Under the pieces are notes generated by a model. It was not told where the DNA came from. It saw nothing but the letters and a program-made list of their open reading frames with translations, and did not search any database. Shown one piece after another: positions 8,575 through 17,735 of a stretch of 64,000 bases of DNA. The stretch comes from an uncultured Hyphomicrobiales bacterium. Its GTDB lineage: Bacteria > Pseudomonadota > Alphaproteobacteria > Rhizobiales > Beijerinckiaceae. The DNA lies in the NCBI GenBank assembly GCA_903847605.1, contig CAINED010000050.1, forward strand, positions 1 through 64,000, in the 5' to 3' direction. Position numbers and translations under genes: made by a program. The stretch's first letter is position 1; each line of letters opens with the position of its first letter.

Positions 8575-9219
8575 ATGGCGAGGGTTTCGCGTCTCGACAA
8601 ACATCTGTCGGCAGGCCGTACGGGTCTCATTCTTTTCGATGCGCTGAACGGATATCTGCATCCGGCCAGTGCCGAAAAGCAGAAATTTCTCGCCGAGCGC
8701 AACATCCTGCCGAATATGCAGCGGTTGCTCGCGGGCGCGCGCGCAGTCGGCATCAACACGTTTTATCCCTCCGGCGCCCATGCGCCCGATGGGTCCGATA
8801 CGGTCGCGCGGCTGACAGACACGGATATGGAGCTGCGCCCGATGAAAGGCGGAGATGCGCCGATCAAGCCCGGCTTCTACGCGGGATCGAAAGAGGCGGA
8901 AATCGCGCCGGAGCTTGCGCCCGCCGAAGGCGACAGAATGGTCCCCAAGAATCGCTGGAATTCCTTTCACCAGACCAATCTCGACCTGCAACTGCGCGTG
9001 CGCAGCATCGACACGATCATCATTGCCGGCGGCTCCACCGACGTCGGCATCGCCTCCACCGTGTTTGCAGCGCGCGACATGGATTACGGCATCGTCGTTA
9101 TCAGCGACTGCTGCTATTCGGCGCGCGGCAACAACAACGAGTTCTTTCTCACGCGCGTTTTCCCGCGCATGGGTCGCGTGATGACGACGGACGAAGCCGT
9201 CGCGCTGATGTCGAAATAG
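8575..9219 (+). CDS. Isochorismatase-fold hydrolase
   Basis: A 214-residue protein of the isochorismatase-like superfamily. The conserved Asp (D22, LILFDALNG) and Lys (K125, VPKNRWNSF) are present, but the position normally holding the nucleophilic Cys (G-x-x-T-x-x-C) reads GGSTDVG, with Gly158. True isochorismatases such as EntB and PhzD also carry Gly there, whereas amidohydrolase members have Cys. It leads a plus-strand run with a dienelactone hydrolase 10 bases downstream, an MFS carrier and an aldolase. GAGAGGAAACG provides the ribosome site. Confidence 0.88.
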   Translation: MARVSRLDKHLSAGRTGLILFDALNGYLHPASAEKQKFLAERNILPNMQRLLAGARAVGINTFYPSGAHAPDGSDTVARLTDTDMELRPMKGGDAPIKPGFYAGSKEAEIAPELAPAEGDRMVPKNRWNSFHQTNLDLQLRVRSIDTIIIAGGSTDVGIASTVFAARDMDYGIVVISDCCYSARGNNNEFFLTRVFPRMGRVMTTDEAVALMSK

Positions 9220-9229
9220 GGAGGCAGGA

Positions 9230-10045
9230 ATGAGCGAACTCGCCGACAAACTGCGCATCAGCGAACATCGCTGCGCCAACGGCATGCCCGCCTGGATCAC
9301 CAAGCCGAAGGCGCCGGGCAAATATCCTGTCGTCGTGCTGATGCATGAGCGCTACGGTCTCGTGCAACATACGCTCGACCTCTCGCAGCGTTGCGCCATC
9401 GACGGGTTTCTCGTGGTGACGCCGAGCTTCTTCTTCAGGCATCACGACCTGCCAAATCTCAATCTGGGCGAAGGCCGCTACGACATGACCGATCCGGAAT
9501 CGGTCGAATTGATCGATGCCGCCTTTGCGCTGGCCAAAAGCGATCCCGACGCCGACATGAGCCGCATCGCCGTCGCCGGTTATTGCCAGACGGGCCGCCA
9601 CCCGCTCGTCTATGCCTCGCAGCGCAAGCTGACGGCGGCTGTCGTGTGGTATGGCGCATGCTCGGGGCGCGAATGGGGTACGAACGAAAGACAGCCGAAG
9701 AAACTCGAAGACGTGATCGCGGCCGTCGATTGTCCCGTGTTCGGAGCCTTCGGCGAAGCCGATCACATCATCTCGCTCGACGACGTGCGCAAGTTCCGCG
9801 ACACGCTGGAAAGCGCCAACAAGACTTACGAAATGCACATCTACCCCGGCGCGCCGCATGGCTGGCTGAACGACACGATGCCCGGCCGCTATCGTGCGCC
9901 GCAGGCGAATGCCGGCTGGTCGGACCAGCAGGCGTTTTTGAAAAAGGTGATGGCCGCCGGTTATAAGCAAGACGCCATCACCTGGTCCTTCACGAGCGAA
10001 TCAAGTCCGTCTTACGACTTCTCGAAGAACGTGCGTCTCGAATGA
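9230..10045 (+). CDS. Dienelactone hydrolase family protein
   Basis: A 271-residue alpha/beta hydrolase. The dienelactone-hydrolase residues are in place: Glu40 in VLMHERYG, nucleophile Cys119 in AVAGYCQTG, Asp178 in GAFGEADH and His210 in YPGAPHGW. These enzymes open lactones formed in aromatic ring cleavage, but many relatives act on other esters. It is the second gene of a compact plus-strand operon and overlaps the MFS start by ATGA. A C-terminal extension of about 30 residues (TWSFTSESSPSYDF) is unassigned. Confidence 0.9.
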   Translation: MSELADKLRISEHRCANGMPAWITKPKAPGKYPVVVLMHERYGLVQHTLDLSQRCAIDGFLVVTPSFFFRHHDLPNLNLGEGRYDMTDPESVELIDAAFALAKSDPDADMSRIAVAGYCQTGRHPLVYASQRKLTAAVVWYGACSGREWGTNERQPKKLEDVIAAVDCPVFGAFGEADHIISLDDVRKFRDTLESANKTYEMHIYPGAPHGWLNDTMPGRYRAPQANAGWSDQQAFLKKVMAAGYKQDAITWSFTSESSPSYDFSKNVRLE

Positions 10046-11448
10046 CGGACGCCACCGCGCCGAAAGACGACGGGCCGCAGCGCACTTATCCCGGTGAGGT
10101 TCGCGCCGCGCTCGGCCTGCTCATCATCAGTTGCGGCGCGATGCTGGGGCCGCTCGACTCTGCGGTCAACATTGCCTTTCCCGCGATAACCAGTGCGTTC
10201 GGCCTGCGCATCAGCGACATTCAATGGGTCGTGATCTGCTATGTGCTGGCGCAATCCTGTTTCACGATCGTTTTCGGCAAACTCGGCGATCTCTATGGCC
10301 ATCGTCGCGTCTTCATGGCCGGTGCGGCGCTTGCGACGATCATCCATGCGCTTGCGGGTTTTGCGCCGAACTATCCTGCGCTCGTTGCGATGCGCGGACT
10401 GCAGGGGATCGCCATCGGCATCGCCATGTCCTGCGGGCCGGCGCTCGCGACGTTTCTCTATCCGCCGGCACGCAAGCGCGCCGCGCTCTCTTTCTACACG
10501 ATGCTGTTCGGCGTCGGCCTTGCGATTGGGCCGGTGCTCGGCGGCTGGCTCATCGAGAATTTCGGATGGCCTGCCGCCTTCTGGTATCGCGCGCCGATTG
10601 CTTTTACGGCGGTCGCTTTCGCCATCCTGCTGCCGGCGGATATTCCCTATAAAGGGCCTGTTCCTGCCTTCGATTTCGCAGGCACTGCGCTGATGGTCGT
10701 CATGCTCGGTAGTTTCGTTGCGATGCTGACGAGCGCGCGACAGGCCTCGAATGTCATCTGGCCCATATTGATCGGACTGATCTGGATCGCTTCCACCTGG
10801 GCCTTCGCGAGAGTCGAGCGCAAGGCAAAAGAACCCGTCGTCAATGTCGCGTTTTACGCCGATATCCGCTTTGCCGGCATCCAGTTTGCGACGCTCGCCA
10901 TTAATTTCTTCAACTTCACGATCTTTCTTCTCGCGCCCTATCTGATCACCGAGCGCGCCGGACTTGCCGTGGCCGGGCTCATGCTCGCGCTATATCCGCT
11001 CGGACAGATCATCGCCGGCCTCATCGGCAGCCGGTTGTCGAAAGAGGTGACATCGGCAAGCCTCGTTCGCATCGGTCTCTTCATCGCGGGCTTCGGCGTT
11101 TTCGCGACAGGGCTTGCGAGCAATGCTTCGCTTGGTCTGCTCGGTGTTGCACTGTTCGTGGCAGGCTTCGGTCTCGGCATCTTTCAGGTCGGCAATCTGG
11201 ACCTGACAACAACGATTCTGCCGGTGAGCGCGCGCGGCGTTGCCGGAAGTCTCGTCAATGTCGCGCGACTCCTTGGCATCGTCATCGGCGCGGCCATCAT
11301 AACCTGGATTTATGATGCGCTCGCCCAAGGTGATCGCTTGACGCAATACCGTTCGACGTTTCTTCTCATGGGCACGTTGCAGCTGGCCTGCGCCGCGCTG
11401 CTCTCGATAACGGTCTTCAGAAACAGGGAGGCTCAACATGCCCGATGA
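10042..11448 (+). CDS. MFS transporter, DHA2-like
   Basis: A 468-residue carrier with about 12-14 predicted helices. The first helix has the DHA2 signature (GPLDSAVNIAFPAI), the loop 2-3 motif is GKLGDLYGHRRVF, and motif C-like GVGLAIGPVLGGWL is in helix 5. It is translationally coupled to the hydrolase upstream and overlaps the aldolase by 11 bases, so import or export of the pathway compound is plausible. Direction and substrate are not evident from sequence. Confidence 0.9.
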   Translation: MTDATAPKDDGPQRTYPGEVRAALGLLIISCGAMLGPLDSAVNIAFPAITSAFGLRISDIQWVVICYVLAQSCFTIVFGKLGDLYGHRRVFMAGAALATIIHALAGFAPNYPALVAMRGLQGIAIGIAMSCGPALATFLYPPARKRAALSFYTMLFGVGLAIGPVLGGWLIENFGWPAAFWYRAPIAFTAVAFAILLPADIPYKGPVPAFDFAGTALMVVMLGSFVAMLTSARQASNVIWPILIGLIWIASTWAFARVERKAKEPVVNVAFYADIRFAGIQFATLAINFFNFTIFLLAPYLITERAGLAVAGLMLALYPLGQIIAGLIGSRLSKEVTSASLVRIGLFIAGFGVFATGLASNASLGLLGVALFVAGFGLGIFQVGNLDLTTTILPVSARGVAGSLVNVARLLGIVIGAAIITWIYDALAQGDRLTQYRSTFLLMGTLQLACAALLSITVFRNREAQHAR

Positions 11449-12184
11449 CAATTCCCGTCCTAACGCCGATGCGCGCCTGCGCGCCGAGATCGCCGCCTGC
11501 ACGCGTTTGATGGTGATGGAGAATCTGCTCGACTATTCCGGCCACGTCAGCGCGCGCGTGCCAGGCGAGGACGCCTATTACATTCAGGCTGCGAGCGATC
11601 CGCGTGGCGATGTCGTGCCCGAGCGCATGATCAAGGTCGATTTCGAGGGCAACATTCTCTCCGGCGCGCCGCTGCGCCCGCCCTTCGAGATTCCCATTCA
11701 CGGCGAAATCTACAAGGCGCGGCCGGATGTGAATGCCGTCGTGCATTGTCACATGGAACTCGCGATCTGGTTCACCATGATGGAAGGCGTGCAACTCATG
11801 CCGATGCGGGCTCGCGCCGTGCGCTGGTCGTCGGGCTTTCCGATGGACGACGATCCCAGCCACATCAAGACGAAGGAACAGGGCGAGAAGCTCGCGCGCA
11901 GCCTCGGTCCGCATCACGCCGTGCTGATGCGCGCGCATGGCCTGACGCTGGTGGCGGAATCCATTCCCGCCCTGCTGGTCGACGCCGTGCATTTCGACGA
12001 GAATGCGCGTGCGCAGATGGAAGTGATGCAGGCAGGGCGCAAGCCACTGCCGCTGACTGAAGCCGAGATGGAGCAGATCAACAAGCACGAGATGCGCGAC
12101 TTCCACTGCGCGAAGCTCTGGACCTATTATCTGCGCAAGGGCGGCAAGGGCGGTGTCGTGCCACGGGACTGGCGACTGGAATAG
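11438..12184 (+). CDS. Class II aldolase/adducin family protein
   Basis: A 248-residue protein of the class II (zinc) aldolase/adducin fold. The expected zinc site appears as the two His in VVHCHMELA plus a later His in LMRAHGLTL, and FEIPIHGEIYKARPDVNAVV is the standard lead-in. Relatives include fuculose/ribulose-phosphate aldolases and HDGC decarboxylase-like enzymes; the substrate is unclear. AGGGAGGC precedes the ATG. It ends the run 8575-12184. Confidence 0.9.
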   Translation: MPDDNSRPNADARLRAEIAACTRLMVMENLLDYSGHVSARVPGEDAYYIQAASDPRGDVVPERMIKVDFEGNILSGAPLRPPFEIPIHGEIYKARPDVNAVVHCHMELAIWFTMMEGVQLMPMRARAVRWSSGFPMDDDPSHIKTKEQGEKLARSLGPHHAVLMRAHGLTLVAESIPALLVDAVHFDENARAQMEVMQAGRKPLPLTEAEMEQINKHEMRDFHCAKLWTYYLRKGGKGGVVPRDWRLE

Positions 12185-12199
12185 GGATCAACTAAGTGT

Positions 12200-12224
12200 A
12201 GCGTGTCCTTATCGAAAAAGTCGT
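12200..12224 (+). repeat. Half-copy of an extragenic palindrome
   Basis: AGCGTGTCCTTATCGAAAAAGTCG matches the left arm of the complete element at 19600-19645 with about two mismatches. It lies between the convergent aldolase and MFS genes; the right arm is missing. Confidence 0.65.
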
Positions 12225-12225
12225 G

Positions 12226-13476
12226 CTAGCGCCGCGCGGGACGCGCCTCGATCGACGAGACGATCGTTCGATAACTCGGCAAAACCGCAAGGAACAGCGC
12301 CGTGCAGATGGCGGCGGCGACTGCGAAGGCCGGCTGCAATCCGAATTTTTCGGCGGCGATGCCGAGCGCCATCGCGCCCAGCGCCGGCGTGCCGCGGAAG
12401 ATCAGCAGATAGAGCGACATGATGCGGCCGCGATAATGATCGTCGACCGCCAGTTGCATCAGCGCCTGCACGCAGGTCGACATGACATTGAGGCCGTAAC
12501 CCGCCAGCGCGGCAAAGATCACGCCCCAGACGAGATTGCCCGTCAGCGCGAAAAAGAGCGTGGTGAGCGACGTGATGAGATAGCCGGCCAAGGCCACCAA
12601 TGTCAGGCCGGATATTCCGCCGCGCATGGCGACATGAATGGCGCCGGCCACGGCGCCGACGCCCATGGCGGATGTCAGCCACGCGAGCGTCGTCGCATCG
12701 CCCTTAAAGACCACATCGGCGAAGCCCGGCAACATGTCCTGCAGCGGGCGCACGAGGATCGAGGCGAATGCCAGAATGAGAAGCAGCGGCCTGATCGCAG
12801 GATGCGTCCACGCATAGCCCAAAGCTTCCTTCACATCCGCGAAGAGATTGCGCGTCGAGCGTTTCGATCTGTCCGGCGGCGGCAGACGCAGGATCGTGAA
12901 AACGAGGACGCTGATGCCCGCGCCGAACACATGCGCAAGGAAAGCGCCCGTCACGCCCCAGATCGGAATGATGATCGCCGCCACGGCGGGGCCGACGAAG
13001 CGATTGGAATGATAACAAGCCGAATCGATGGCGACGGCAGACGAAAAAAGATCGCGGGGCACAGTGGAGGGAATGATCGACTGTCGCGCCGCCGAATGGA
13101 AGGGATAGACGCAGCCGATATAGATCGTCAGCGCAAAAAGGATTTCGATGGTCATCAGGCCCGACCATGTGAGCACGGTGACGGCGACGACATGCAGGAA
13201 CAGAAGAAACTGCGCGATGCGAATGAGTTTCAGCGGTTCCATGCGATCGGCGACCGCGCCAGCGAAAGGCGCAAGGAAAAGCATCGGCGCGGAATCAGCC
13301 GCCGCAATGGCGCCGAGCCAGGCGGGCGAATGTGTCAGCTCCCATGCAAGCCAGCCGATGCCGACGCGCAATATCCAGCCGGTCATGTAGTTCGGCAGCA
13401 GGCCGCCGAGAAACAGCTGGAAGTGCGGTTGCGACAGCGCGCGCAGGATCGGCGGCTTCGACGGGGATTCGGACAT
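12226..13476 (-). CDS. MFS transporter, MFS_3 (EntS-like) group
   Basis: A 416-residue carrier with about 12 helices. It has the group features LSQPHFQLFLGGLL at the N-terminus, GAVADRMEPLKLI in the 2-3 loop, and IIPSTVPRDLFSSAVAIDS after helix 4. The ATG at 13476 follows a GAAAGG site; upstream in-frame codons are possible. It resembles the MFS at 45205-46434. Substrate unknown. Confidence 0.88.
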   Translation of the reverse strand: MSESPSKPPILRALSQPHFQLFLGGLLPNYMTGWILRVGIGWLAWELTHSPAWLGAIAAADSAPMLFLAPFAGAVADRMEPLKLIRIAQFLLFLHVVAVTVLTWSGLMTIEILFALTIYIGCVYPFHSAARQSIIPSTVPRDLFSSAVAIDSACYHSNRFVGPAVAAIIIPIWGVTGAFLAHVFGAGISVLVFTILRLPPPDRSKRSTRNLFADVKEALGYAWTHPAIRPLLLILAFASILVRPLQDMLPGFADVVFKGDATTLAWLTSAMGVGAVAGAIHVAMRGGISGLTLVALAGYLITSLTTLFFALTGNLVWGVIFAALAGYGLNVMSTCVQALMQLAVDDHYRGRIMSLYLLIFRGTPALGAMALGIAAEKFGLQPAFAVAAAICTALFLAVLPSYRTIVSSIEARPARR

Positions 13477-13545
13477 CGTGGCCTTTCGCGGCTTTTTATA
13501 ATTAACGGAGACGTCGTTCAGCAGCACCAGGGCAAGAAGGATTAC

Positions 13546-14310
13546 TCAGCTCTTGGGCACATACCAGTTCGGCTTGCGCTTTTCGCGGAAGGCGGCGACG
13601 CCTTCCTTCGCTTCGTCCGAATGCATGCCATGCGGCGCATCGCGCTGCTTGAGCGACGCCAGCGACGGCGTTTCGAGTTTCGCAACGGATGCTTTCACGA
13701 CCGCCTGCGCGCCCGGCGCCCCGAGCATGAAGGCGTCGACGATTTCATCGAGCACGCCATCAAGCGTTTGTGCATCGACGATCTCGCTCGCCAGCCCCAT
13801 GCGGAGCGCTGCATCGGCCTTGATGCGCTCGCCGGACATGCCGTAGCGGCGGAATTCGCGCGCGCCCATCTGGCGCATCAGCACCGCGACGAGACCGCCC
13901 GGCGCAAAACCGAGGCGCACTTCGGGTATGGAGATGAAGCCGTCCCCGTCGAGCAGCGTCACGTCGGTGGCGCAGGCTAGGCCCGCGCCGCCGCCAACGG
14001 CCCCACCCTGCACGATTGATATGGTCGGCTTCGGCAAACGGTCGAGATCGTGGATCAGATCGCCCAGCGTTGCCGATTTCTCGGTCTTTTCACCGCCGCG
14101 TCCGCTGACATCCGCGCCCGCGCAGAAATGCTTGCCGTTGGCGCGCAACACGACGACGCGCGCCTTCGGATCGCCTGCAAGCTCTGCGAGATGGCCGACG
14201 AGTTCGTCCAGCATGGTCTGGTTGATGGCGTTGCCGCGATCCGGCCTGTTCAGGGTGATCGTTGCGACGCCGCGCAGCGAGAGCGACGTTTCCAAGGTTT
14301 CGAACGGCAT
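13546..14310 (-). CDS. Enoyl-CoA hydratase/isomerase family protein
   Basis: A 254-residue crotonase-fold protein. The oxyanion-hole motif KHFCAGADVSG and the second loop GGAVGGGAGLA are clear. The second catalytic Glu is kept (SIPEVRLGF), but the first Glu position (GGGxE in hydratases) is Gly here, as in methylglutaconyl-CoA hydratase (LiuC)-type and some isomerase or hydrolase members. The start at 14310 gives MPFETLETSLS, the normal family N-terminus. It diverges from a Bug gene. Confidence 0.92.
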   Translation of the reverse strand: MPFETLETSLSLRGVATITLNRPDRGNAINQTMLDELVGHLAELAGDPKARVVVLRANGKHFCAGADVSGRGGEKTEKSATLGDLIHDLDRLPKPTISIVQGGAVGGGAGLACATDVTLLDGDGFISIPEVRLGFAPGGLVAVLMRQMGAREFRRYGMSGERIKADAALRMGLASEIVDAQTLDGVLDEIVDAFMLGAPGAQAVVKASVAKLETPSLASLKQRDAPHGMHSDEAKEGVAAFREKRKPNWYVPKS

Positions 14311-14441
14311 GTTTCCCCCCGGGTTGTTTGCGCCACTATAATCACTCGCGGCGCGCCGCGTCACGCGGCGGAGATTTTCAATTGCCCGGTTCCATGCGAG
14401 AAAGCGGGCGGGGGGAATGCGGCGTCACAGGGAGGGAAACC

Positions 14442-15407
14442 ATGAGAAGCTGGATTCGAAATATCGCCCTGGCCGGGATCGCGCTCGCGGCAAGCCCGGC
14501 AGCGCTGGCGCAAACCTGGCCATCGCAGCCGATCAAAATCATTGTCGCAACGCCGGCCGGCGGCATCGCCGATCTTGTGGGGCGCACGCTGGCGCAGAAA
14601 TTCAGCGAATCCGGCAAGGCGGCCGTCGTTGAAAACCAGACCGGCGCTGGTGGCGCCATCGCCGCGACCAATGGCGCGCGGGCCGCGCCCGATGGCCACA
14701 CGCTGTTCATCGCCATGCACCAGACCAACGCTATTCTGCCGCATCTGCAGGAGAAGCTGAATTACGACGGCCTGAAGGATTTCGCGCCGATCACCAATGT
14801 CGTGCAGTCCGCCAATATTCTGGTCGTCAACCCGGCCGTCCCCGCAAAGACGGTGCAGGAGCTTGTGGCCTACGCCAGGGCCAATCCGGGCAAGCTGAGT
14901 TATGCCTCCCAGGGCAATGGCAGCTCCGGCCATATCGCGGGTGAACAATTCAAGCTGCTTGCGGGCGTGGATATCTTGCACGTGCCCTATCGCGGCGCGG
15001 CGCCGGCCTCGCAGGATCTGGTGTCCGGCCATGTCTCGATGATGTTCGACATCGTGCCGCTGGCCAAGGCGCAAGTGGAGGGCGGCAAGCTGCGCGCGCT
15101 TGCCGTCGCCTCGAAGGAGCGTCTGAAAGTGATGCCGGACGTTCCAACCATGGCGGAGGCAGGCTATCCCTCGCTGGAAGGCGGGCCATGGTTCGGTCTC
15201 GTCGCGCCCGCCGCGACGCCGCGCGCCATCATCGATCAGCTCAACGCGGAAGTGCGCAAAGCCTTTGCCAACGCGGCCGAGCGCGACCGCTTCCTCAACC
15301 AGGGCATGCTGCTGCCGATCACCTCGCCGGAGGAATTCGGCAAGTTCATGCAGGATGAAAGCGCGCGCTGGGGCAAGATCATCCGCGACGCCGGCATCAA
15401 GATGTAG
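14442..15407 (+). CDS. Bug/TctC-family solute-binding protein
   Basis: A 321-residue TTT-type periplasmic binding protein. The signal peptide is about residues 1-24 (cleavage after ALA), followed by QTWPSQPIKIIVATPAGG, the standard mature start, then VENQTGAGG and HVPYRGAAPA, the Bug loops. It belongs to the mainstream Bug subgroup, distinct from the pair at 5-7.5 kb. GGAGGG precedes the ATG. It is followed after 10 bases by a 2-oxoglutarate oxygenase, with which it may be cotranscribed. Confidence 0.92.
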   Translation: MRSWIRNIALAGIALAASPAALAQTWPSQPIKIIVATPAGGIADLVGRTLAQKFSESGKAAVVENQTGAGGAIAATNGARAAPDGHTLFIAMHQTNAILPHLQEKLNYDGLKDFAPITNVVQSANILVVNPAVPAKTVQELVAYARANPGKLSYASQGNGSSGHIAGEQFKLLAGVDILHVPYRGAAPASQDLVSGHVSMMFDIVPLAKAQVEGGKLRALAVASKERLKVMPDVPTMAEAGYPSLEGGPWFGLVAPAATPRAIIDQLNAEVRKAFANAAERDRFLNQGMLLPITSPEEFGKFMQDESARWGKIIRDAGIKM

Positions 15408-15417
15408 GACGCTGCTC

Positions 15418-16422
15418 ATGAGCGTTATTGCGGACAGGATCGGTTTCGCCGCAGGCGTCAGCATTCCCGTCATCGATCTCGGGCCGTGCCTGTCCGGAGA
15501 TGATAGAGCGAGCGCCGACGCGGCGCGCGAAATCAACGATGCATGCGAAGGCATCGGCTTTTATTTCGTGCGCAATCACGGCGTTGCCACGGCGCTTGTC
15601 GAGCGCGCGTTTACCGAATGCGAACGGTTTCATTCCCAGCCGCTCGATGAAAAAATGAAAACCCGCGCTACGGGGAAAATCGTCGGCTATCTGCCGCTCG
15701 GCGGCCAGACGCAGCGCACAAGCGTTCACGGCAAGAGTGTTGCGCCGGACCGCAGCGCATCGTTTTACGTGCGGCAGGAATTCGCCACGGATCATCCCGA
15801 CAGGCTGGGCGCAAAACCCTGGGTATTCGACAATCGCTGGCCGGAGAATCTGCCCGGTTTTCGCGAGGGCGCTCTGGCCTATTTCGACGCCATGGCCGGG
15901 CTCGGCAAATTGCTGCTGGAACTGCAATCCATCGCACTCGGCCTGCCGCGCGACTTTATGGTCTCGCACGAGGCTTTCCTGCCGCCGACCTATAATCTTC
16001 GGCTGCTGCATTACCCACCGCGCGATCCCGCCATCGAAGGCCAGTTCGGCATCGGCCCGCATACGGATTACAGCTACACGACCATTCTCGCGCAATCGAA
16101 CTTGCCGGGGCTGGAAATTCTGACACCGGCGGGCGAATGGCTCGAAGCGCCCGCGCTCGACGGGCATCTGCTCATCAACAATGGCGACATGTGCCGGCGC
16201 TGGACAAACGGCCGTTATCGCTCCGCACCCCACCGAGTCATCAACAGGACCGGCGAAACTCGCTATTCCGTGCCTTTCTTCATTGGCCCGCGCGTCGATG
16301 TGAAGATCGATGCATGGCCGACCTGCAAGGGTGAAGGACTGCCGCCGCCGCCGGAGCCCCTGTCGTTCGGAGAATATCTCGCGGAGGTGAACAAGAAGAA
16401 TTACGATCTGCCCGCAAGCTGA
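15418..16422 (+). CDS. 2-oxoglutarate/Fe(II)-dependent oxygenase, isopenicillin N synthase family
   Basis: A 334-residue non-heme iron enzyme. The facial triad is visible: His and Asp in GPHTDYSYTT and the distal His in SAPHRVIN; the 2-oxoglutarate-binding R-x-S follows as RYSVPFF. The N-terminal domain has the DIOX-N start VSIPVIDLGP and YFVRNHGV. The start at 15418 is 10 bases past the Bug stop; longer in-frame reading would overlap that gene. Bacterial members hydroxylate diverse small molecules; the substrate is unknown. Confidence 0.92.
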   Translation: MSVIADRIGFAAGVSIPVIDLGPCLSGDDRASADAAREINDACEGIGFYFVRNHGVATALVERAFTECERFHSQPLDEKMKTRATGKIVGYLPLGGQTQRTSVHGKSVAPDRSASFYVRQEFATDHPDRLGAKPWVFDNRWPENLPGFREGALAYFDAMAGLGKLLLELQSIALGLPRDFMVSHEAFLPPTYNLRLLHYPPRDPAIEGQFGIGPHTDYSYTTILAQSNLPGLEILTPAGEWLEAPALDGHLLINNGDMCRRWTNGRYRSAPHRVINRTGETRYSVPFFIGPRVDVKIDAWPTCKGEGLPPPPEPLSFGEYLAEVNKKNYDLPAS

Positions 16423-16498
16423 CAGCCTCCTTCAGGGCCGGGCATTGATCCGAAAAGGCAGGGCGTTTAAGCCACAGACATCAAGACAGCGAGGAAAC

Positions 16499-17131
16499 AT
16501 GAAACTTCACGGCTATTTCCGCTCATCCGCATCCTATCGCGTGCGCATCGCTTTGGGCCTCAAGGGCCTCAAAGCCGAGCAGGCTTTTTATCACCTGCGA
16601 AAGGGCGAGCAGCGCGGCGCGGATTTCCTCAAGCTCAATCCGCAAGGGCTGGTGCCGGCGCTCGAAACCGACAATGGCGAAGTGCTCACGCAGTCGCTGG
16701 CCATTCTCGAATGGCTCGATGAGACGCATCCCAATCCGCCGCTGCTGCCGAAGGATCCGATCGAACGCGCGAAGGTGCGCGCCTTCGCCATGGTGATCGC
16801 CTGCGAGATTCACCCGGTGCAGAACCTGCTCGTGCTCAACAACGTGCGCGCGCTCGGTCACGGCGACGCCGAAGTGAACGAATGGGCGCGCCGCACGAAT
16901 TATGATGGGCTCGCGGCCTGCGAGACATTGCTGAAGGGTACGAAAGGCCCGTTCTGCTTCGGCGACAGGCCGACGCTCGCGGATGTGTGCCTCATTCCGC
17001 AAATGGGCAATGCCCGCCGCTTCGGCGCGGATGTCTCGGGCTTCAAGCGCCTGCTGGAAGCGGAAGCAGCCTGCAAGTCCGTGCAGGCTTTTGCCGACGC
17101 CGCGCCGGAGAAGCAGCCCGACGCGGAGTAA
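16499..17131 (+). CDS. maiA: Maleylacetoacetate isomerase (zeta-class GST)
   Basis: A 210-residue glutathione-dependent cis-trans isomerase. The zeta-GST active-site motif SSASYRVRIAL is at residues 8-18, followed by LNPQGLVPALE and the helical C-terminal domain. Maleylacetoacetate isomerase (homogentisate route, upstream of fumarylacetoacetase) and maleylpyruvate isomerase (gentisate route) cannot be told apart safely by eye; both fit, since hppD is at 22.8 kb and a 3-hydroxybenzoate 6-monooxygenase-like gene at 17.9 kb. GAGGAAAC precedes the ATG. Confidence 0.9.
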   Translation: MKLHGYFRSSASYRVRIALGLKGLKAEQAFYHLRKGEQRGADFLKLNPQGLVPALETDNGEVLTQSLAILEWLDETHPNPPLLPKDPIERAKVRAFAMVIACEIHPVQNLLVLNNVRALGHGDAEVNEWARRTNYDGLAACETLLKGTKGPFCFGDRPTLADVCLIPQMGNARRFGADVSGFKRLLEAEAACKSVQAFADAAPEKQPDAE

Positions 17132-17157
17132 ACGGGTGACCCGATGGCTTCACGGCC

Positions 17158-17442
17158 CTATGCCGCATGCACGGAAATGGTCAGTCCGAGGCTTCTGAAT
17201 ACGCCGAGCAGGGTTGTCAGCCGAGGATCGCCTTCGGCGCTCAGAGCCTTGTAGAGACCTGCCCGGGTAACGCCGGCGTCCCTGGCGATTTGGCTGATGC
17301 CTTTGGCGCGGGCCACATTGCCGAGAGCATGCGTGATGACCTTGGGATCGCCGTCTTCGAAGGCAGCTTCGAGATAAGCGGCGATGGCTTCGGGCGTATC
17401 GAGGCCTTCGCTGCCGTCCCATTTGGTGGTTTCGATCGCCAT
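17158..17442 (-). CDS. Antitoxin of a RelE/ParE-type addiction module
   Basis: A 94-residue helix-turn-helix protein of the addiction-module antidote type. The N-terminus (TKWDGSEGLDTPEAIAAYLEAAF) and the HTH segment GISQIARDAGVTRAGLYKAL match that family. The ATG at 17442 has a perfect AAGGAGGT site and sits one base after the toxin stop, so the pair is cotranscribed with the toxin first, as in higBA-like modules. It is expected to bind the toxin and repress the shared promoter. Confidence 0.93.
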   Translation of the reverse strand: MAIETTKWDGSEGLDTPEAIAAYLEAAFEDGDPKVITHALGNVARAKGISQIARDAGVTRAGLYKALSAEGDPRLTTLLGVFRSLGLTISVHAA

Positions 17443-17443
17443 G

Positions 17444-17731
17444 TCAGACCTCCTTTGCCATTGCGATGGCGCGTTCGATGTCTTTGCTTTGCGTCCGCTT
17501 GTCGCCGCCGCATAGCAAAACGACAATCGCGGCGCCGCGTCTTACGAAATAGACGCGGTAGCCCGGCCCGTAATCGATACGCAGCTCGCCGATGCCGTCG
17601 AAGAACTTGGCATCGCCAAGCAGGCCGAGTTCGAGGCGGTCGATCCTGATGCGAATTCGAGCCTTTGCGCGCTCATCGCGAAGCTCGGCGAACCAATTAA
17701 CGAAGGCGGGCGTCTTGCGAATTTCGATCAC
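17444..17731 (-). CDS. RelE/ParE-family toxin (addiction module killer type)
   Basis: About 95 residues starting at the GTG of VIEIRKTPAFVNWF. The RelE-fold core is visible: RDERAKARIRIRIDRLELG, the strand ELRIDYGPGYRVYF and the C-terminal CGGDKRTQSKDIERA, which in this family carries the Lys/Arg needed for mRNA cleavage (family knowledge). The promoter places the likely transcript start on the GTG itself, so the message may be leaderless. Confidence 0.92.
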   Translation of the reverse strand: MIEIRKTPAFVNWFAELRDERAKARIRIRIDRLELGLLGDAKFFDGIGELRIDYGPGYRVYFVRRGAAIVVLLCGGDKRTQSKDIERAIAMAKEV

Positions 17732-17735
17732 GTGA

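Noticed and set aside
12223..13980. Plus-strand open frame of 585 codons
   Set aside because: Antisense to an MFS and an enoyl-CoA hydratase gene; composition is Arg/His-rich with no family resemblance.
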